Counted from the stretch's first letter, positions 23,208-33,065 are shown. The stretch: 64,000 nucleotides of DNA from Chitinophaga terrae (ex Kim and Jung 2007) (GCF_900107795.1 NZ_FNRL01000002.1:62001-126000); one strand, 5' to 3'. Numbers and translations are program-made. The notes: generated by a model not told the origin, from the sequence alone.

Positions 23208-24746
23208 ATGGCCATTATAGGTAATCTTATTTCCAGGTCACTGCGCATCAGGAAGAAGTTCACATTTAAATTAGGAACGCCTCGCCAATACCAGCTGCAG
23301 GTACTGCACAGGTTGTTGGAAAAAGCCAAAGAGACTGAGTTCGGACAACACTATCGCTTCCAGGAAATTTTAGATAGTCCCAACTTCATAGGGCAATACA
23401 AGGAGAGAGTACCCGTGCATAACTATTCAAAAATGCACAAAGAGTGGTGGTACAGGTGCCTTCAGGGGGAAGCTAATGTAAGCTGGCCCGAAAAGATCAA
23501 GTATTTCGCATTAAGTTCTGGCACTTCCGAATCTGCCAGCAAACATATTCCCGTTACCAAAGCAATGCTTAAAACGGTGAAAAAGGTTGGAGTAAAGCAG
23601 TTGTACTCAATGGCTAACTTCAACATCCCTCCCCGCTCCTTTGAAAAAGGGATCCTCATGCTGGGAGGAACTACTTCCTTATACGAAAAAGGCGATTATT
23701 ACGAGGGAGATATGAGCGGCATCCAGGCCAAAAATATCCCGAAATGGTTCCGCAGGTTCTACAAACCAGGCGGGAAGATCTCGCGCCGCCCGAACTGGGA
23801 ACAACGTATACGCCTCATTGTCCGTAAAGCAAAAGACTGGGATGTAGGTACGGTTTGCGGCGTTCCGGCCTGGGTACAGATCGTACTGGAGGAAATCATC
23901 AAATATCACGGAGTTAAGAACATCCACGAAATATGGCCAAACCTGGCAGTTTATATCCATGGAGGAGTGTCTTTCGAACCATACAGGGACAGCTTCCAGA
24001 AACTGTTGGGCAAGCCGATAGCGTTCATTGAAACCTATATGGCTTCCGAAGGTTCTTTTGGATTCCAGGCCCGCCCTGGCACCAAAGGGATCAAGCTCGT
24101 CCTTAATGCTGGAATCTTTTTTGAATTCATCCCTTTCAACGAGGAGAACTTCGACGCTGAAGGGGAAGTTAAACCAAATCCTAAGTCTTACATGGTCCAC
24201 GAAGTAGTGGAAGATGTGGAATATGCCGTAATGCTGTCGACCTGCGCAGGCGCATGGCGTTACCTCATAGGGGATGTGGTTAAATTCACCTCCGTAAAAG
24301 AACATGAGATTGTCATAGTAGGTCGTACCAAGCAGTTCCTCAGCTTATGCGGGGAGCACATGAGCATCGACAATATGAATAAAGCGATAGACAATGTGCA
24401 GAAAAAACTGGGCATTACTATCAAGGAATTTACAGTGGCTGGATTCCCTTATCAGAATTTATTTGCCCATCGTTGGTATATCGGTACAGATTCACCTGGC
24501 GTAGATGTTGAGAAAGTGAGGGAGATCATCGACCAGACCCTTTGTGAAGTGAATGACGACTATGCAGTGGAAAGATCAGCAGCATTAAAAGAGGTGTTTG
24601 TAGAAATACTGCCTAATGATGTGTTTATTGATTACCTGCGTTGCAAAGGAAAGGAAGGTGCTATGAATAAGTTCCCGCGTGTGATGAAAGGCGATAAGCT
24701 GAAGGATTGGGAAAAATTTCTGGCTGGGAAAACAGTTAAGCATTAA
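23208..24746 (+). CDS. GH3-family acyl-acid amido synthetase-like protein
   Basis: A 512-residue protein of the GH3 auxin-responsive promoter family, part of the ANL adenylating superfamily. The ATP-binding phosphate-loop-like block YFALSSGTSESASKHIPVT is at about residues 99-117, with the SxGTS core. Later pieces are IETYMASEGSFGFQAR and YVVMLSTC-like YAVMLSTCAGAWRYLIGDVVKFTS, then IVGRTKQFLSLCGEHMS with the adenylate-forming hinge. Plant members conjugate amino acids to jasmonate or auxin; bacterial ones have unknown acyl substrates. The LysE-type exporter follows 29 bp on. Confidence 0.87.
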   Translation: MAIIGNLISRSLRIRKKFTFKLGTPRQYQLQVLHRLLEKAKETEFGQHYRFQEILDSPNFIGQYKERVPVHNYSKMHKEWWYRCLQGEANVSWPEKIKYFALSSGTSESASKHIPVTKAMLKTVKKVGVKQLYSMANFNIPPRSFEKGILMLGGTTSLYEKGDYYEGDMSGIQAKNIPKWFRRFYKPGGKISRRPNWEQRIRLIVRKAKDWDVGTVCGVPAWVQIVLEEIIKYHGVKNIHEIWPNLAVYIHGGVSFEPYRDSFQKLLGKPIAFIETYMASEGSFGFQARPGTKGIKLVLNAGIFFEFIPFNEENFDAEGEVKPNPKSYMVHEVVEDVEYAVMLSTCAGAWRYLIGDVVKFTSVKEHEIVIVGRTKQFLSLCGEHMSIDNMNKAIDNVQKKLGITIKEFTVAGFPYQNLFAHRWYIGTDSPGVDVEKVREIIDQTLCEVNDDYAVERSAALKEVFVEILPNDVFIDYLRCKGKEGAMNKFPRVMKGDKLKDWEKFLAGKTVKH

Positions 24747-24775
24747 GTAAGCACCCGGATACGGAATTTATTAGC

Positions 24776-25411
24776 ATGGTAGCAGCAATTGTAGCGGGTT
24801 TAGGGCTTGGAGTGTTTCTTTCATTATCCGTTGGCCCCGTAATCTTCGCGATTATAAAATATAGCATTAATAATGGCTTTAAGGCAGGCATCAGCTTCGC
24901 GCTGGGTGTGTCGCTTAGCGATATTATGTTTGTATTGACGGGCAACCTGGCTACCGCTTTTATCACCGGCCTGGAAGAATACAAAAAAACAATAGGGATC
25001 TGCGGCGGCGTACTTTTAATAGGAATGGGCATCTACGGCTTGATCTTTAAGAAAGTAAAGATCAGCACCGGCGAAGAAAAACCTGAAATGTTCAGGACCC
25101 ACGACTACCTGAAGATCTGGCTGGCCGGCTTTTTAATGAATACCCTCAATCCCGGGGTGATCATTTTCTGGTTGGGCGTATGCGTGGCCAATGCCGCCAC
25201 TTCCTCGGGGCACCGTATCGTAATGTATACAATCTGCTTAAGCCTTGTACTTTCCGCTGATATCCTGAAAGTTTTTGTGGCAGATAAGATCAGGCATAAA
25301 CTCACGCTTAACAACGTAGAATGGCTTAACAGGATAGCAGGTATCAGTATGATCATCTTTGGCGTAGTATTGCTTTACAAAATGCTTTTTGATGTGGCGT
25401 TGACGCATTGA
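24776..25411 (+). CDS. LysE family translocator
   Basis: A 211-residue inner-membrane exporter with six hydrophobic segments. Family blocks are AGLGLGVFLSLSVGPVIFAIIKYSINNGFKAGISFALGVSLSDI (residues 5-50), where the SVGPVxFxIIK and G-SxxD portions are typical, and WLAGFLMNTLNPGVIIFWLG near 120. LysE relatives export amino acids and derivatives. Given the co-oriented GH3 gene directly upstream, its substrate might be an amino-acid conjugate; that is inference. Confidence 0.88.
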   Translation: MVAAIVAGLGLGVFLSLSVGPVIFAIIKYSINNGFKAGISFALGVSLSDIMFVLTGNLATAFITGLEEYKKTIGICGGVLLIGMGIYGLIFKKVKISTGEEKPEMFRTHDYLKIWLAGFLMNTLNPGVIIFWLGVCVANAATSSGHRIVMYTICLSLVLSADILKVFVADKIRHKLTLNNVEWLNRIAGISMIIFGVVLLYKMLFDVALTH

Positions 25412-25434
25412 TCGCTTTTGTACCTAAAATATTC

Positions 25435-25467
25435 AGTGGGTTGGCTTTTAGCTGATCCACTTTTTTT
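25435..25467 (+). terminator. Terminator after the LysE gene
   Basis: AGTGGGTTGGCT (25435-25446) and AGCTGATCCACT (25450-25461) form a 12-bp stem with three wobble pairs, a 3-nt loop and a TTTTTT tail. It serves rightward transcription. Confidence 0.75.
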
Positions 25468-25474
25468 ATTCCTA

Positions 25475-25508
25475 AAAAACAAATGGGCTGGCTAGCAGCC
25501 AACCCATT
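25475..25508 (-). terminator. Terminator of the 2-oxoacid oxidoreductase gene
   Basis: ATGGGCTGGCT (25483-25493) and AGCCAACCCAT (25497-25507) pair with one C-A mismatch; the AGC between them is the loop. Read leftward, TTGTTTTTTAGG follows. Confidence 0.65.
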
Positions 25509-25532
25509 CCCATAAATTTTATCCGGAAGGAA

Positions 25533-26570
25533 CTATTTGATTTCCCAGGTTTCGTTGCCGGCCAGCAATTTATCGAGATTGCCGGCGCCTTTCCTGTCGA
25601 GGGCTTCAGATAACTGTGCTTCCATCACTTCTTCGTAGCTTGGACGGAATCCCTGGTAGAATACCCCAAAAGGACGAGGCAAATGGCCTTCGATCCTCGG
25701 ATCGTCGAACATCCTGGTCAGCAATTGCGCCTTATAGAAGTCGTTTTCGTCGTGGATCCACAGGTCGCTTTCTGAATATTCGGCGCCCAGTTCTACTACT
25801 ACCGGTCTCAGGCCATCCAGACGAACGCCTTTGTTCTTCTGTGCTCCAAAAACCAGCGGTTTCCCCTGCTCAACGAAAATGGTTTCCTCCATTTTTGTAC
25901 CTTTTTCCGTGAATACCTCGAATGCGCCATCATTGAAGATGTTACAGTTCTGGTAGATCTCCAGGAAAGAAGCGCCTTTATGTGCATGGCTGCGTTTCAG
26001 CATTTCCTGCAGGTGCTTCGGATCACGGTCCATACTCCTGGCAATAAAGGTAGCATCAGCCCCCAGCGCCAGCGCCATAGGGTTGAAAGGATGGTCGATA
26101 CTTCCCATAGGGGTCGACTTGGTTACCTTGTTCTTTTCAGAAGTAGGAGAATATTGTCCTTTTGTCAGACCATAGATCTGGTTGTTGAACAACATCACGT
26201 TTACATCGAAATTACGGCGCAGCAGGTGAATGGTATGGTTACCGCCGATAGAAAGCCCGTCTCCATCGCCCGTTACAATCCAGATACTCAGTTCAGGACG
26301 GGTGGCTTTCAAACCAGATGCAATGGCAGTAGCACGACCATGGATCGAGTGCATACCGTAAGTGTTCATGTAGTATGGAAAACGGGAAGAACAACCAATA
26401 CCGGAAACTATCACAATATTTTCGCGGGGAATACCCAAAGTAGGCATTACGGTCTGAACCTGTTTAAGTATAGAATAGTCGCCGCAGCCAGGGCACCAGC
26501 GTACTTCCTGGTCCGTTGCAAAGTCTTTGGCTGTTAGTGCTGCCTGCGGAGCTATAGTTGCTGTTGACAT
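25533..26570 (-). CDS. korB: 2-oxoacid:ferredoxin oxidoreductase subunit beta
   Basis: A 345-residue TPP-dependent beta subunit of a 2-oxoglutarate or related 2-oxoacid:acceptor oxidoreductase, oxidising the oxoacid to acyl-CoA and CO2 with reduction of ferredoxin. The cluster motif WCPGCGDYSIL is at residues 26-36, with a further Cys in IGCSSRFPYYMNTYG. The TPP/Mg motif GDGDGLSIGGNH is at about 111-122, and NNQIYGLTKGQ follows. It matches KorB. No alpha subunit lies next to it in this window. Confidence 0.88.
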   Translation of the reverse strand: MSTATIAPQAALTAKDFATDQEVRWCPGCGDYSILKQVQTVMPTLGIPRENIVIVSGIGCSSRFPYYMNTYGMHSIHGRATAIASGLKATRPELSIWIVTGDGDGLSIGGNHTIHLLRRNFDVNVMLFNNQIYGLTKGQYSPTSEKNKVTKSTPMGSIDHPFNPMALALGADATFIARSMDRDPKHLQEMLKRSHAHKGASFLEIYQNCNIFNDGAFEVFTEKGTKMEETIFVEQGKPLVFGAQKNKGVRLDGLRPVVVELGAEYSESDLWIHDENDFYKAQLLTRMFDDPRIEGHLPRPFGVFYQGFRPSYEEVMEAQLSEALDRKGAGNLDKLLAGNETWEIK

Positions 26571-26639
26571 TTGTATGAATTAAAGATATAATATATTATT
26601 GGTCTGTAAAGTTACGATAGATAAGGGTATTTATCAGGA

Positions 26640-26984
26640 TCATTGTGCCTGTAATTCTTCCCAGTACTCAGCCGCCCTACGGGTATGCGGGATGACGATA
26701 GTTCCGCCCACAATATTGGCCACAGCAAAGATCTCGTACATTTCCTCAGTAGTTACTCCCTGCTCGTACGCTTTTCCCAGGTGGTATTTGATACAATCGT
26801 CGCATCTTAATACCATTGAGGCTACCAGCCCTAACATTTCCTTGGTTTTGGTGCTTAAAGCGCCTTCAGCATAGGTATTTGTATCCAGGTTAAACAAGCG
26901 GTTGATCACCTTATTTTGCTTGCCCAGAATTACTTCATTCATCTTAGCACGATAGTCGTTGAACTCCTGAATCGCATTACCCAT
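26640..26984 (-). CDS. Carboxymuconolactone decarboxylase/AhpD-like protein
   Basis: A 114-residue CMD-fold protein. The redox motif CDDCIKYHLGKAYEQG sits near residue 60, where AhpD-type members have CxxC followed by an H three to four positions later. Such proteins act as peroxidase partners, or as decarboxylases without the cysteines. The CxxC form favours a thiol redox role. On the minus strand TATATTTG (27051-27044) is a perfect -7 box about 60 bases upstream. It precedes korB by 69 bp in the same direction. Confidence 0.85.
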   Translation of the reverse strand: MGNAIQEFNDYRAKMNEVILGKQNKVINRLFNLDTNTYAEGALSTKTKEMLGLVASMVLRCDDCIKYHLGKAYEQGVTTEEMYEIFAVANIVGGTIVIPHTRRAAEYWEELQAQ

Positions 26985-27182
26985 ATAAATATTTTTTTAC
27001 ATTAAAGTTCCGTTTTCGGGCATTAAAGCTATGAAAGGATTTACAAATATAGATTAATCTACTGGCTAAGTAGACTATTTGCCCTATAATCTGTGTTTAT
27101 GGAACATAACCAAAAGTTATCCGCATAAATTTTTATATATTGTGACTACCCGCCACCAACCCTGACAACTTAATCTTTATAT

Positions 27183-29381
27183 ATGTTTTCAACCAATTCT
27201 ACCAGTTTCCTGCTGTTTTTTACCTGCTTTACCTCCCTGGCCAACGCACAGCAAAAAATGCTGGGATTTAAAGACGCCGCCCGCCAGGCTGCAATTGAAC
27301 AACGGTTTGATAAAGAGCTCAGCCGTACTCACATTGGAGAAACCATCAAATCGCTTTCAGCAAAACCTCATCATATCGGGTCTGAAAACGGGGCTGCCCT
27401 GGCGGAAGACCTGGTTAAAAGATTCAGGAGCTACGGCTGGGATGCAAAAATCGAAACCTACCAGGTGCTTTTTCCTACACCAAAAGAAAGGGTGCTGGAA
27501 ATGACAGGCCCCACTACCTATAAAGCCGTATTAAAAGAGCCGGCCCTGAAAGAAGACGCTACTTCAGGCCAGGAAGGGCAGCTTCCGACCTACAACGCCT
27601 GGAGTGCGGATGGCGATGTGGAAGGCTCGCTGGTCTATGTCAATTTCGGCTTGCCGGAAGATTATGAATACCTGGCCCGTACGGGGATCGATGTGAAAGG
27701 AAAGATAGTGATCGCCAAATATGGCAGGTCGTGGAGGGGAAGCAAACCCAAAGTAGCCCAGGAGCATGGGGCTATCGGGTGCATTATTTATTCTGATCCT
27801 AAGGAAGATGGCTACTATGCTGGCGACGTATATCCTGCAGGCGCCTTTAAAAATGAATTTGGGGTACAGAGAGGATCGGTAATGGATATTGTTATCCATC
27901 CGGGCGACCCGCTTACCCCTAACGTAGGCGCTACTGCCAATGCAGCCAGGATACAGCGCGAACAGGCCATCAACCTGCTGAAGATCCCGGTGCTGCCCAT
28001 CAGCTACCATGATGCCGCGCCCCTGCTGAAAGCTTTGGACGGCCCCGTAGCGCCAGACGACTGGAAAGGGGCTTTACCTTTTACTTACCATATTGGAGGA
28101 GGGAATGCCAAAGTACATCTGAAGCTTTCCTTTAACTGGGATATAAAGCCCTGCCACAACGTAATAGCTACCCTTAAAGGCTCCGAAGCGCCTGATCAGT
28201 GGGTAATAAGAGGCAATCACCACGACGCCTGGGTGAACGGCGCTGCCGATCCTGTAAGCGGACTGGCTGCATTGCTGGAAGAAGCCAGGGCAATCGGCGC
28301 GTTATATAAGCAAGGCATCAAACCTAAACGTACCCTCGTTTATTGCGCCTGGGATGGGGAAGAACCCGGGTTGCTGGGATCTACCGAGTGGGTAGAAGAG
28401 CATGCGGCAGAACTGAAAGAGAAAGCAGTTGCCTATATCAACTCTGATAACAACGGGCGTGGTTATTTCAACGCCAGCGGCTCGCATGCCCTGGAAACGC
28501 TGGTTAATGAAGTAGCGAAGGAAATAATTGATCCGCAAACCCAGGTAAACCTCCTGGAAAGGAAACAGGCTAACGATGTGCTGAAAGCTGGTTCTGTAAA
28601 GCAAAAGAAAGACAGGCTGGCCAAGCTGTATATGAACATCGGGGCAATGGGATCGGGTTCCGATTATTCTTCATTCCTCCAGCACCTGGGCATTCCGTCT
28701 TTAGACCTTGGGTTTGGGGGAGAAGACGTGGGGGGCGAGTATCATAGCATATACGACTCGTACGACGATTATTCCAGGTTTAAAGATCCCGGTTTTTATT
28801 ATGGGGAAACATTATCCAAAGCTGCAGGGCATACGGTATTAAGACTGGCCAACGCGGAAGTGGCGCCTTTTGATTTCCGTCGTTTATACGAAACCGTTAA
28901 TGGGTATGTGAACGAACTGGTGGAACTCACCACTTCCATGAGAGAGGCTACCCTGTTAGAGAACCAGCTGATCGCCAAAAACTATTACAGGATCGCTACA
29001 GATACAGCCAAACATCTTGCCGCACCGGGAAGCAAATCGTTGGTTCCATACCTGGATTTTTCTTCATTACAGAACGCCCTGGCCAACCTCGACAGCGTAA
29101 CCTCATCACTCTCTTTCACCGCTTCATCAGCCAATGCGCCTGTTAATAAAGGCATCTACAAGGCAGAGCAGCAATTGCTCAATGAAGCCGGGTTGCCTTC
29201 GAGGTCCTGGTATAAGCATACGTTATATGCGCCAGGTTTTTATACCGGCTATGGCGTTAAAACCATCCCAGGCGTGAGGGAAGCGATTGAGCAACGCAGA
29301 TGGACGGAAGCCCAGCAACAGATCGGCGTAGTGGCCGCGTCTATTAACCGGTTGTCGGCATATCTGCAGCAACTGAAGTAA
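27183..29381 (+). CDS. Glutamate carboxypeptidase II-like M28B metallopeptidase
   Basis: A 732-residue exported enzyme of the PSMA/transferrin-receptor family. A signal peptide (LLFFTCFTSLANAQQ) begins it. A PA domain follows (GKIVIAKYGRSWRG, GCIIYSDPKEDGYYAGDVYP; about 145-245). The di-zinc M28 catalytic domain has GNHHDAWVNGAADPVSG, CAWDGEEPGLLGSTEWVEEH, NSDNNG and GGEYHSIYDSYDDY, each supplying a ligand. A helical C-terminal dimerisation domain covers roughly residues 570-732. It probably removes C-terminal acidic residues from peptides, as GCPII does. Convergent with the amidase gene with only 3 bp between stops. Confidence 0.9.
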   Translation: MFSTNSTSFLLFFTCFTSLANAQQKMLGFKDAARQAAIEQRFDKELSRTHIGETIKSLSAKPHHIGSENGAALAEDLVKRFRSYGWDAKIETYQVLFPTPKERVLEMTGPTTYKAVLKEPALKEDATSGQEGQLPTYNAWSADGDVEGSLVYVNFGLPEDYEYLARTGIDVKGKIVIAKYGRSWRGSKPKVAQEHGAIGCIIYSDPKEDGYYAGDVYPAGAFKNEFGVQRGSVMDIVIHPGDPLTPNVGATANAARIQREQAINLLKIPVLPISYHDAAPLLKALDGPVAPDDWKGALPFTYHIGGGNAKVHLKLSFNWDIKPCHNVIATLKGSEAPDQWVIRGNHHDAWVNGAADPVSGLAALLEEARAIGALYKQGIKPKRTLVYCAWDGEEPGLLGSTEWVEEHAAELKEKAVAYINSDNNGRGYFNASGSHALETLVNEVAKEIIDPQTQVNLLERKQANDVLKAGSVKQKKDRLAKLYMNIGAMGSGSDYSSFLQHLGIPSLDLGFGGEDVGGEYHSIYDSYDDYSRFKDPGFYYGETLSKAAGHTVLRLANAEVAPFDFRRLYETVNGYVNELVELTTSMREATLLENQLIAKNYYRIATDTAKHLAAPGSKSLVPYLDFSSLQNALANLDSVTSSLSFTASSANAPVNKGIYKAEQQLLNEAGLPSRSWYKHTLYAPGFYTGYGVKTIPGVREAIEQRRWTEAQQQIGVVAASINRLSAYLQQLK

Positions 29382-29384
29382 CGG

Positions 29385-31127
29385 TTAACGCTGCGCGTTC
29401 AGCCTTGCCATGTAATCTTTCAGCCCCTGTACTATTTTTTCTACAAGGAGTTGCTGGAAGGCTGGTTGTAATAACTTTTCTTCATCCCCCGGGTTGCTGA
29501 GGAACAGGGTTTCTATCAGCGCATCGGGAAATTCTGTTGGGTTATTCAGTATGAAATTGAAGTTGTCGTTATTGCCGAAATCCTTTAACCCTGTTTCCAG
29601 CAACCGCGCATGAATAGCTGCATTCAGCGGTTCGCAGAACGGGTGTTTGTAATAAGTGGCGGTACCCATTACATCTACAGGATTGACGGAAGAATTGAAA
29701 TGAATGCTTAATAAAAGATCCGGATCGGCTCTTCTAAAAAAGGAGAGCCGGTCTTCGTTCGCAACGAATTTTTCTGAATTCCGCGATAGGATCACGGTAG
29801 CTCCTTCTCTTTCCAGCAAAGCCTTTAACCGAAGGGCGATGTTCAGGGTCCATTGTTTCTCTACAGCGCCTGTCAGGCCGGTAGCTCCGGGGTTGCTTCC
29901 ACCATGCCCCGCATCCAGCCCTATTACCAGGTTTTTTAGAGAAGGGCGTTCTGGAAGGCGTTTAACCTTCACCGTTAATTTGTTGCCTGTATAGTAAATC
30001 TGGTATCCCCAGGGTTCGTGCTTCAGCGAGATCACCAGCCGGCAAAGGTCCGGATATGGCTGCCCCCATGCAATGGCCTTTATTTCCTTCGTTCCGTTTA
30101 AGGCCGTACTTAATGCTTTATCGGCATACGCCCCGTGGATATCTACAATGATCTTCCTGTCGTCTACCCGCTGGGTAGAAAGGTAGGGTAGTTTATCTGA
30201 GAGCTCCAGTGATATATAATCGAATTTTTCGTCGCTCCAGGTCTGTGCATTCTCTGCAACGCTCACCGGCAGTTCTTCCTGGGGGATCTCTGTATCCAGC
30301 AAGGGTTCTGGTATGTAGGCATATTGGGAGGAAGATAATCTTACTTTATAGTAATCGTTCTGTTTCCCTACTACATGCAGTAGTACGTCTTTGTCGAGGT
30401 AGCCGATCTTATCAGGTCCCAGGCGGTCGCCAAAGGGGCTGGCCACGAGATAGGTCATGTTGTCCAATGTGCGGCCGGTTAATGGCATATCGGTATTCAG
30501 CATGCTATACCTGTTAGGGCTGGCAAGTGTAGCTACGCTGCCTGATGAGTTATAGAGGCGGGCAATTATCCTGCCGTTCAGCAGGGAGTCGCTGGGTTGC
30601 AGCGTGTAGCTGCCGGTATAGTAACCGGGAACACCGTTGGTTTGCGAGGCCGGCAATTCTTTAAGTGGCTGGTTGTTGATCCATGTAGCTGTATTGCCTG
30701 GCTGGGCTTTCATACGGATATGCAGTACATCGCCCGGCATCAGTTGCAGGTTCCCTGCAGGCGTTATCTCCATGAAATCTATCCTGAATGCCTGGGTTGC
30801 CACAGGCGGGGGAACCGGGTTGTAGTAAAAGGTTACGCTCCTGGAAGCCGTTTCGTTATCGGGGCTGGTTGCGGTGATTACAAAGGTGTTACGGCCGGTA
30901 TTCAGTTCGTATCTGGCGGCAAAGGTCCCTGTGCTGTAAACATGTACGGTATCGTCGTTAATGGTGATCGTGCAACCCACGCAGGTACGGCCTGCAATGA
31001 ATTGCTTTGAGGTATTAACATTATTCTGTTCTCTTGCCGGTTGAGCTAACCTGATGGACACCTGACAATCAGCAACTATAGCAAACAATATTAACAGTGT
31101 AGTAAAGAGTACTTTTGGAGATCGCAT
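29385..31127 (-). CDS. N-acetylmuramoyl-L-alanine amidase with N-terminal binding domains
   Basis: A 580-residue exported cell-wall hydrolase. The ATG at 31127 starts a good signal peptide (VLFTTLLILFAIVADC); upstream ATGs would give a long unnatural leader. The middle region includes an SH3-like segment (GYLDKDVLLHVVGKQNDYYKVRL). The C-terminal Amidase_3 domain shows LDAGHGGSNPGATG, AVEKQWTLNIAL, LSIHFNSS and ALIETLFLSNPGDE, giving the zinc ligands (His, Glu, His) and catalytic Glu. It cuts the bond between muramic acid and the stem peptide. Start-codon choice is the main doubt. Confidence 0.88.
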   Translation of the reverse strand: MRSPKVLFTTLLILFAIVADCQVSIRLAQPAREQNNVNTSKQFIAGRTCVGCTITINDDTVHVYSTGTFAARYELNTGRNTFVITATSPDNETASRSVTFYYNPVPPPVATQAFRIDFMEITPAGNLQLMPGDVLHIRMKAQPGNTATWINNQPLKELPASQTNGVPGYYTGSYTLQPSDSLLNGRIIARLYNSSGSVATLASPNRYSMLNTDMPLTGRTLDNMTYLVASPFGDRLGPDKIGYLDKDVLLHVVGKQNDYYKVRLSSSQYAYIPEPLLDTEIPQEELPVSVAENAQTWSDEKFDYISLELSDKLPYLSTQRVDDRKIIVDIHGAYADKALSTALNGTKEIKAIAWGQPYPDLCRLVISLKHEPWGYQIYYTGNKLTVKVKRLPERPSLKNLVIGLDAGHGGSNPGATGLTGAVEKQWTLNIALRLKALLEREGATVILSRNSEKFVANEDRLSFFRRADPDLLLSIHFNSSVNPVDVMGTATYYKHPFCEPLNAAIHARLLETGLKDFGNNDNFNFILNNPTEFPDALIETLFLSNPGDEEKLLQPAFQQLLVEKIVQGLKDYMARLNAQR

Positions 31128-31271
31128 AAACCCTGTCATCAATATCAATATAGAACTGTAAAGATAATTAGGGGCAGGGAGAAATAGCGTACTATGAAAA
31201 AAGGAACGAAGAATAAACAAGGGATATTGTTTTCTTTCTTCGTTCCTTTAAAAATTTATTACTGATAGCCG

Positions 31272-33065
31272 TTACCAGGGGTACTTGTTTTCGCTGATCA
31301 GTTTATCGGCAATCCTTCTGCGGGCTTCTTTGCTATTGAATGCTTCGGCTTTGGTGAATCGTTTCAGGCCTAAGAGCATCATACGTTGTTCATCGCCTTC
31401 TGCGAATGCGTTGATAGCGTCTTTGCCGGATTTATTGATCTTATCTGCAGCATCGTAGAGGTAAGTTCTTACCATATCGGCCTGCAATGCGGCGGCATCT
31501 TCTCCCTTGCTGTTGGTAAGTTTGATGAGCCTGAGCAGGGCGCTTTCTGCAACAAAGGTTTCAATGGCCATATCGGCTATATCCATCAGTATTTCCTGCT
31601 CATTTTCCAGCTTCGTCATCAGCTTCTGGGCTGCTGCACCTGCGGTCATAAGGATCGCTTTCTTGAAATTGGCGATGAGTTTCTTTTCTTTGGCGAAGGG
31701 CGTTTCATCGTCGCTTCCGAAATCAGGAATATCCATTAACTCTTTAAGTACGTTCATGGCAGGGGTCATCAGGTCGATCTTTCCTTTCATGGCGCGTTTC
31801 AGTGTCATGTCAAGAGTGAGTAGCCTGTTGATCTCGTTGGTTCCTTCAAATATCCTGTTGATGCGGGAATCGCGGTATGCTTTGGAAATGATGTATTCAT
31901 CGCTAAACCCGTTACCGCCATGGATCTGTACTCCTTCATCCACTACGAAGTCCAGCACTTCGGAGCCATTCACCTTCAGGATGGCGCATTCCACGGCGTA
32001 TTCTTCTGCGGCGCCGAGCAAGGCTTCATTGAATGGTTTGCCGGCGGCCAGCAGTTCTCTTTCTTTATCGTCTATCAGTTGGGCTGTACGGAAAAGGGCA
32101 GCTTCTGAAGCCCAGGTACGTATAGCCATTTCTGCTAGTTTGTGTTTGATGGCGCCAAAGTTGGCGATGGGTTGTTTGAACTGGGTACGTGTATTGGCGT
32201 ATTGAACGGAAGTATTAATACATTTTTTGGCGGCGCCTATAGCGGCGGCGCAAAGTTTCAGGCGGCCAATATTCAGGATGTTAAAGGCAATGAGGTGGCC
32301 TTTTCCTATCTCGCCCAGCACATTTTCTACAGGAATTTTGGCGTCCTGGAAATAGATCTGGCGGGTAGATGATCCTTTGATCCCCATTTTATGTTCTTCG
32401 GCTCCCAGCGTAAAACCTGGCGTTCCTTTCTCTACGATGAAGGCGGTGAATTTTTCTCCGTCTATTTTTGCAAACACTGTAAATACATCGGCAAACCCGG
32501 AATTGGTGATCCAGCTTTTCTGGCCATTCAGTACATAGAATTTGCCGTCTTCAGTGAGTTTTGCAGTGGTTTTGGCTCCCAGGGCGTCAGACCCGCTGTC
32601 TGGTTCTGTAAGGGCATAAGCTCCTTTCATTTCGCCGGTTGCCAGTTTAGGGATATATTTTTCCTTTTGTTCTTTAGTACCAAAATAGAGGATCGGCAGG
32701 GAGCCGATACCTGTATGTGCAGCCATGGCAACGGAGAAGGAGTGACCTGCACCCAGCCCTTCATTGATAATAGTTGCGGTAACAAAATCTTTACCCAGTC
32801 CCCCGTATTCTTCAGGGAAAGAGGCGCCGAGCAGGCCTTGTTCCCCGGCTTTTTCAAGTAACGACGGCATCAATCCTTCTTCCAGTTTGTCGATCCTTTC
32901 AACTATCGGTGTGATCTCCTTGCTGATGAACTGGTCGGCCATGTCTTTGATCATCAGTTGTTCTTCCGAAAAATCTTCGGGGGTAAAAACTTCTTCAGGA
33001 GCACTTTCCTTTACCAGGAATTCAGCGCCTTTAAGCGCAGTCTTATTTTCAACTGTTGCGTCCAT
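31272..33065 (-). CDS. Acyl-CoA dehydrogenase with C-terminal extension
   Basis: A 597-residue flavoenzyme for alpha,beta-dehydrogenation of acyl-CoA. The core domain spans about residues 30-420, with AYALTEPDSGSDALGAKTTAKL (FAD/substrate loop) and the catalytic region YRDSRINRIFEGTNEINR, where the Glu in FEGT aligns with the base of medium-chain enzymes. A helical extension of about 160 residues follows, as in VLCAD/ACAD9-type proteins. Electron-transfer flavoprotein genes are not in the window. It stands alone, leftward, next to the divergent hydrolase gene. Confidence 0.92.
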   Translation of the reverse strand: MDATVENKTALKGAEFLVKESAPEEVFTPEDFSEEQLMIKDMADQFISKEITPIVERIDKLEEGLMPSLLEKAGEQGLLGASFPEEYGGLGKDFVTATIINEGLGAGHSFSVAMAAHTGIGSLPILYFGTKEQKEKYIPKLATGEMKGAYALTEPDSGSDALGAKTTAKLTEDGKFYVLNGQKSWITNSGFADVFTVFAKIDGEKFTAFIVEKGTPGFTLGAEEHKMGIKGSSTRQIYFQDAKIPVENVLGEIGKGHLIAFNILNIGRLKLCAAAIGAAKKCINTSVQYANTRTQFKQPIANFGAIKHKLAEMAIRTWASEAALFRTAQLIDDKERELLAAGKPFNEALLGAAEEYAVECAILKVNGSEVLDFVVDEGVQIHGGNGFSDEYIISKAYRDSRINRIFEGTNEINRLLTLDMTLKRAMKGKIDLMTPAMNVLKELMDIPDFGSDDETPFAKEKKLIANFKKAILMTAGAAAQKLMTKLENEQEILMDIADMAIETFVAESALLRLIKLTNSKGEDAAALQADMVRTYLYDAADKINKSGKDAINAFAEGDEQRMMLLGLKRFTKAEAFNSKEARRRIADKLISENKYPW

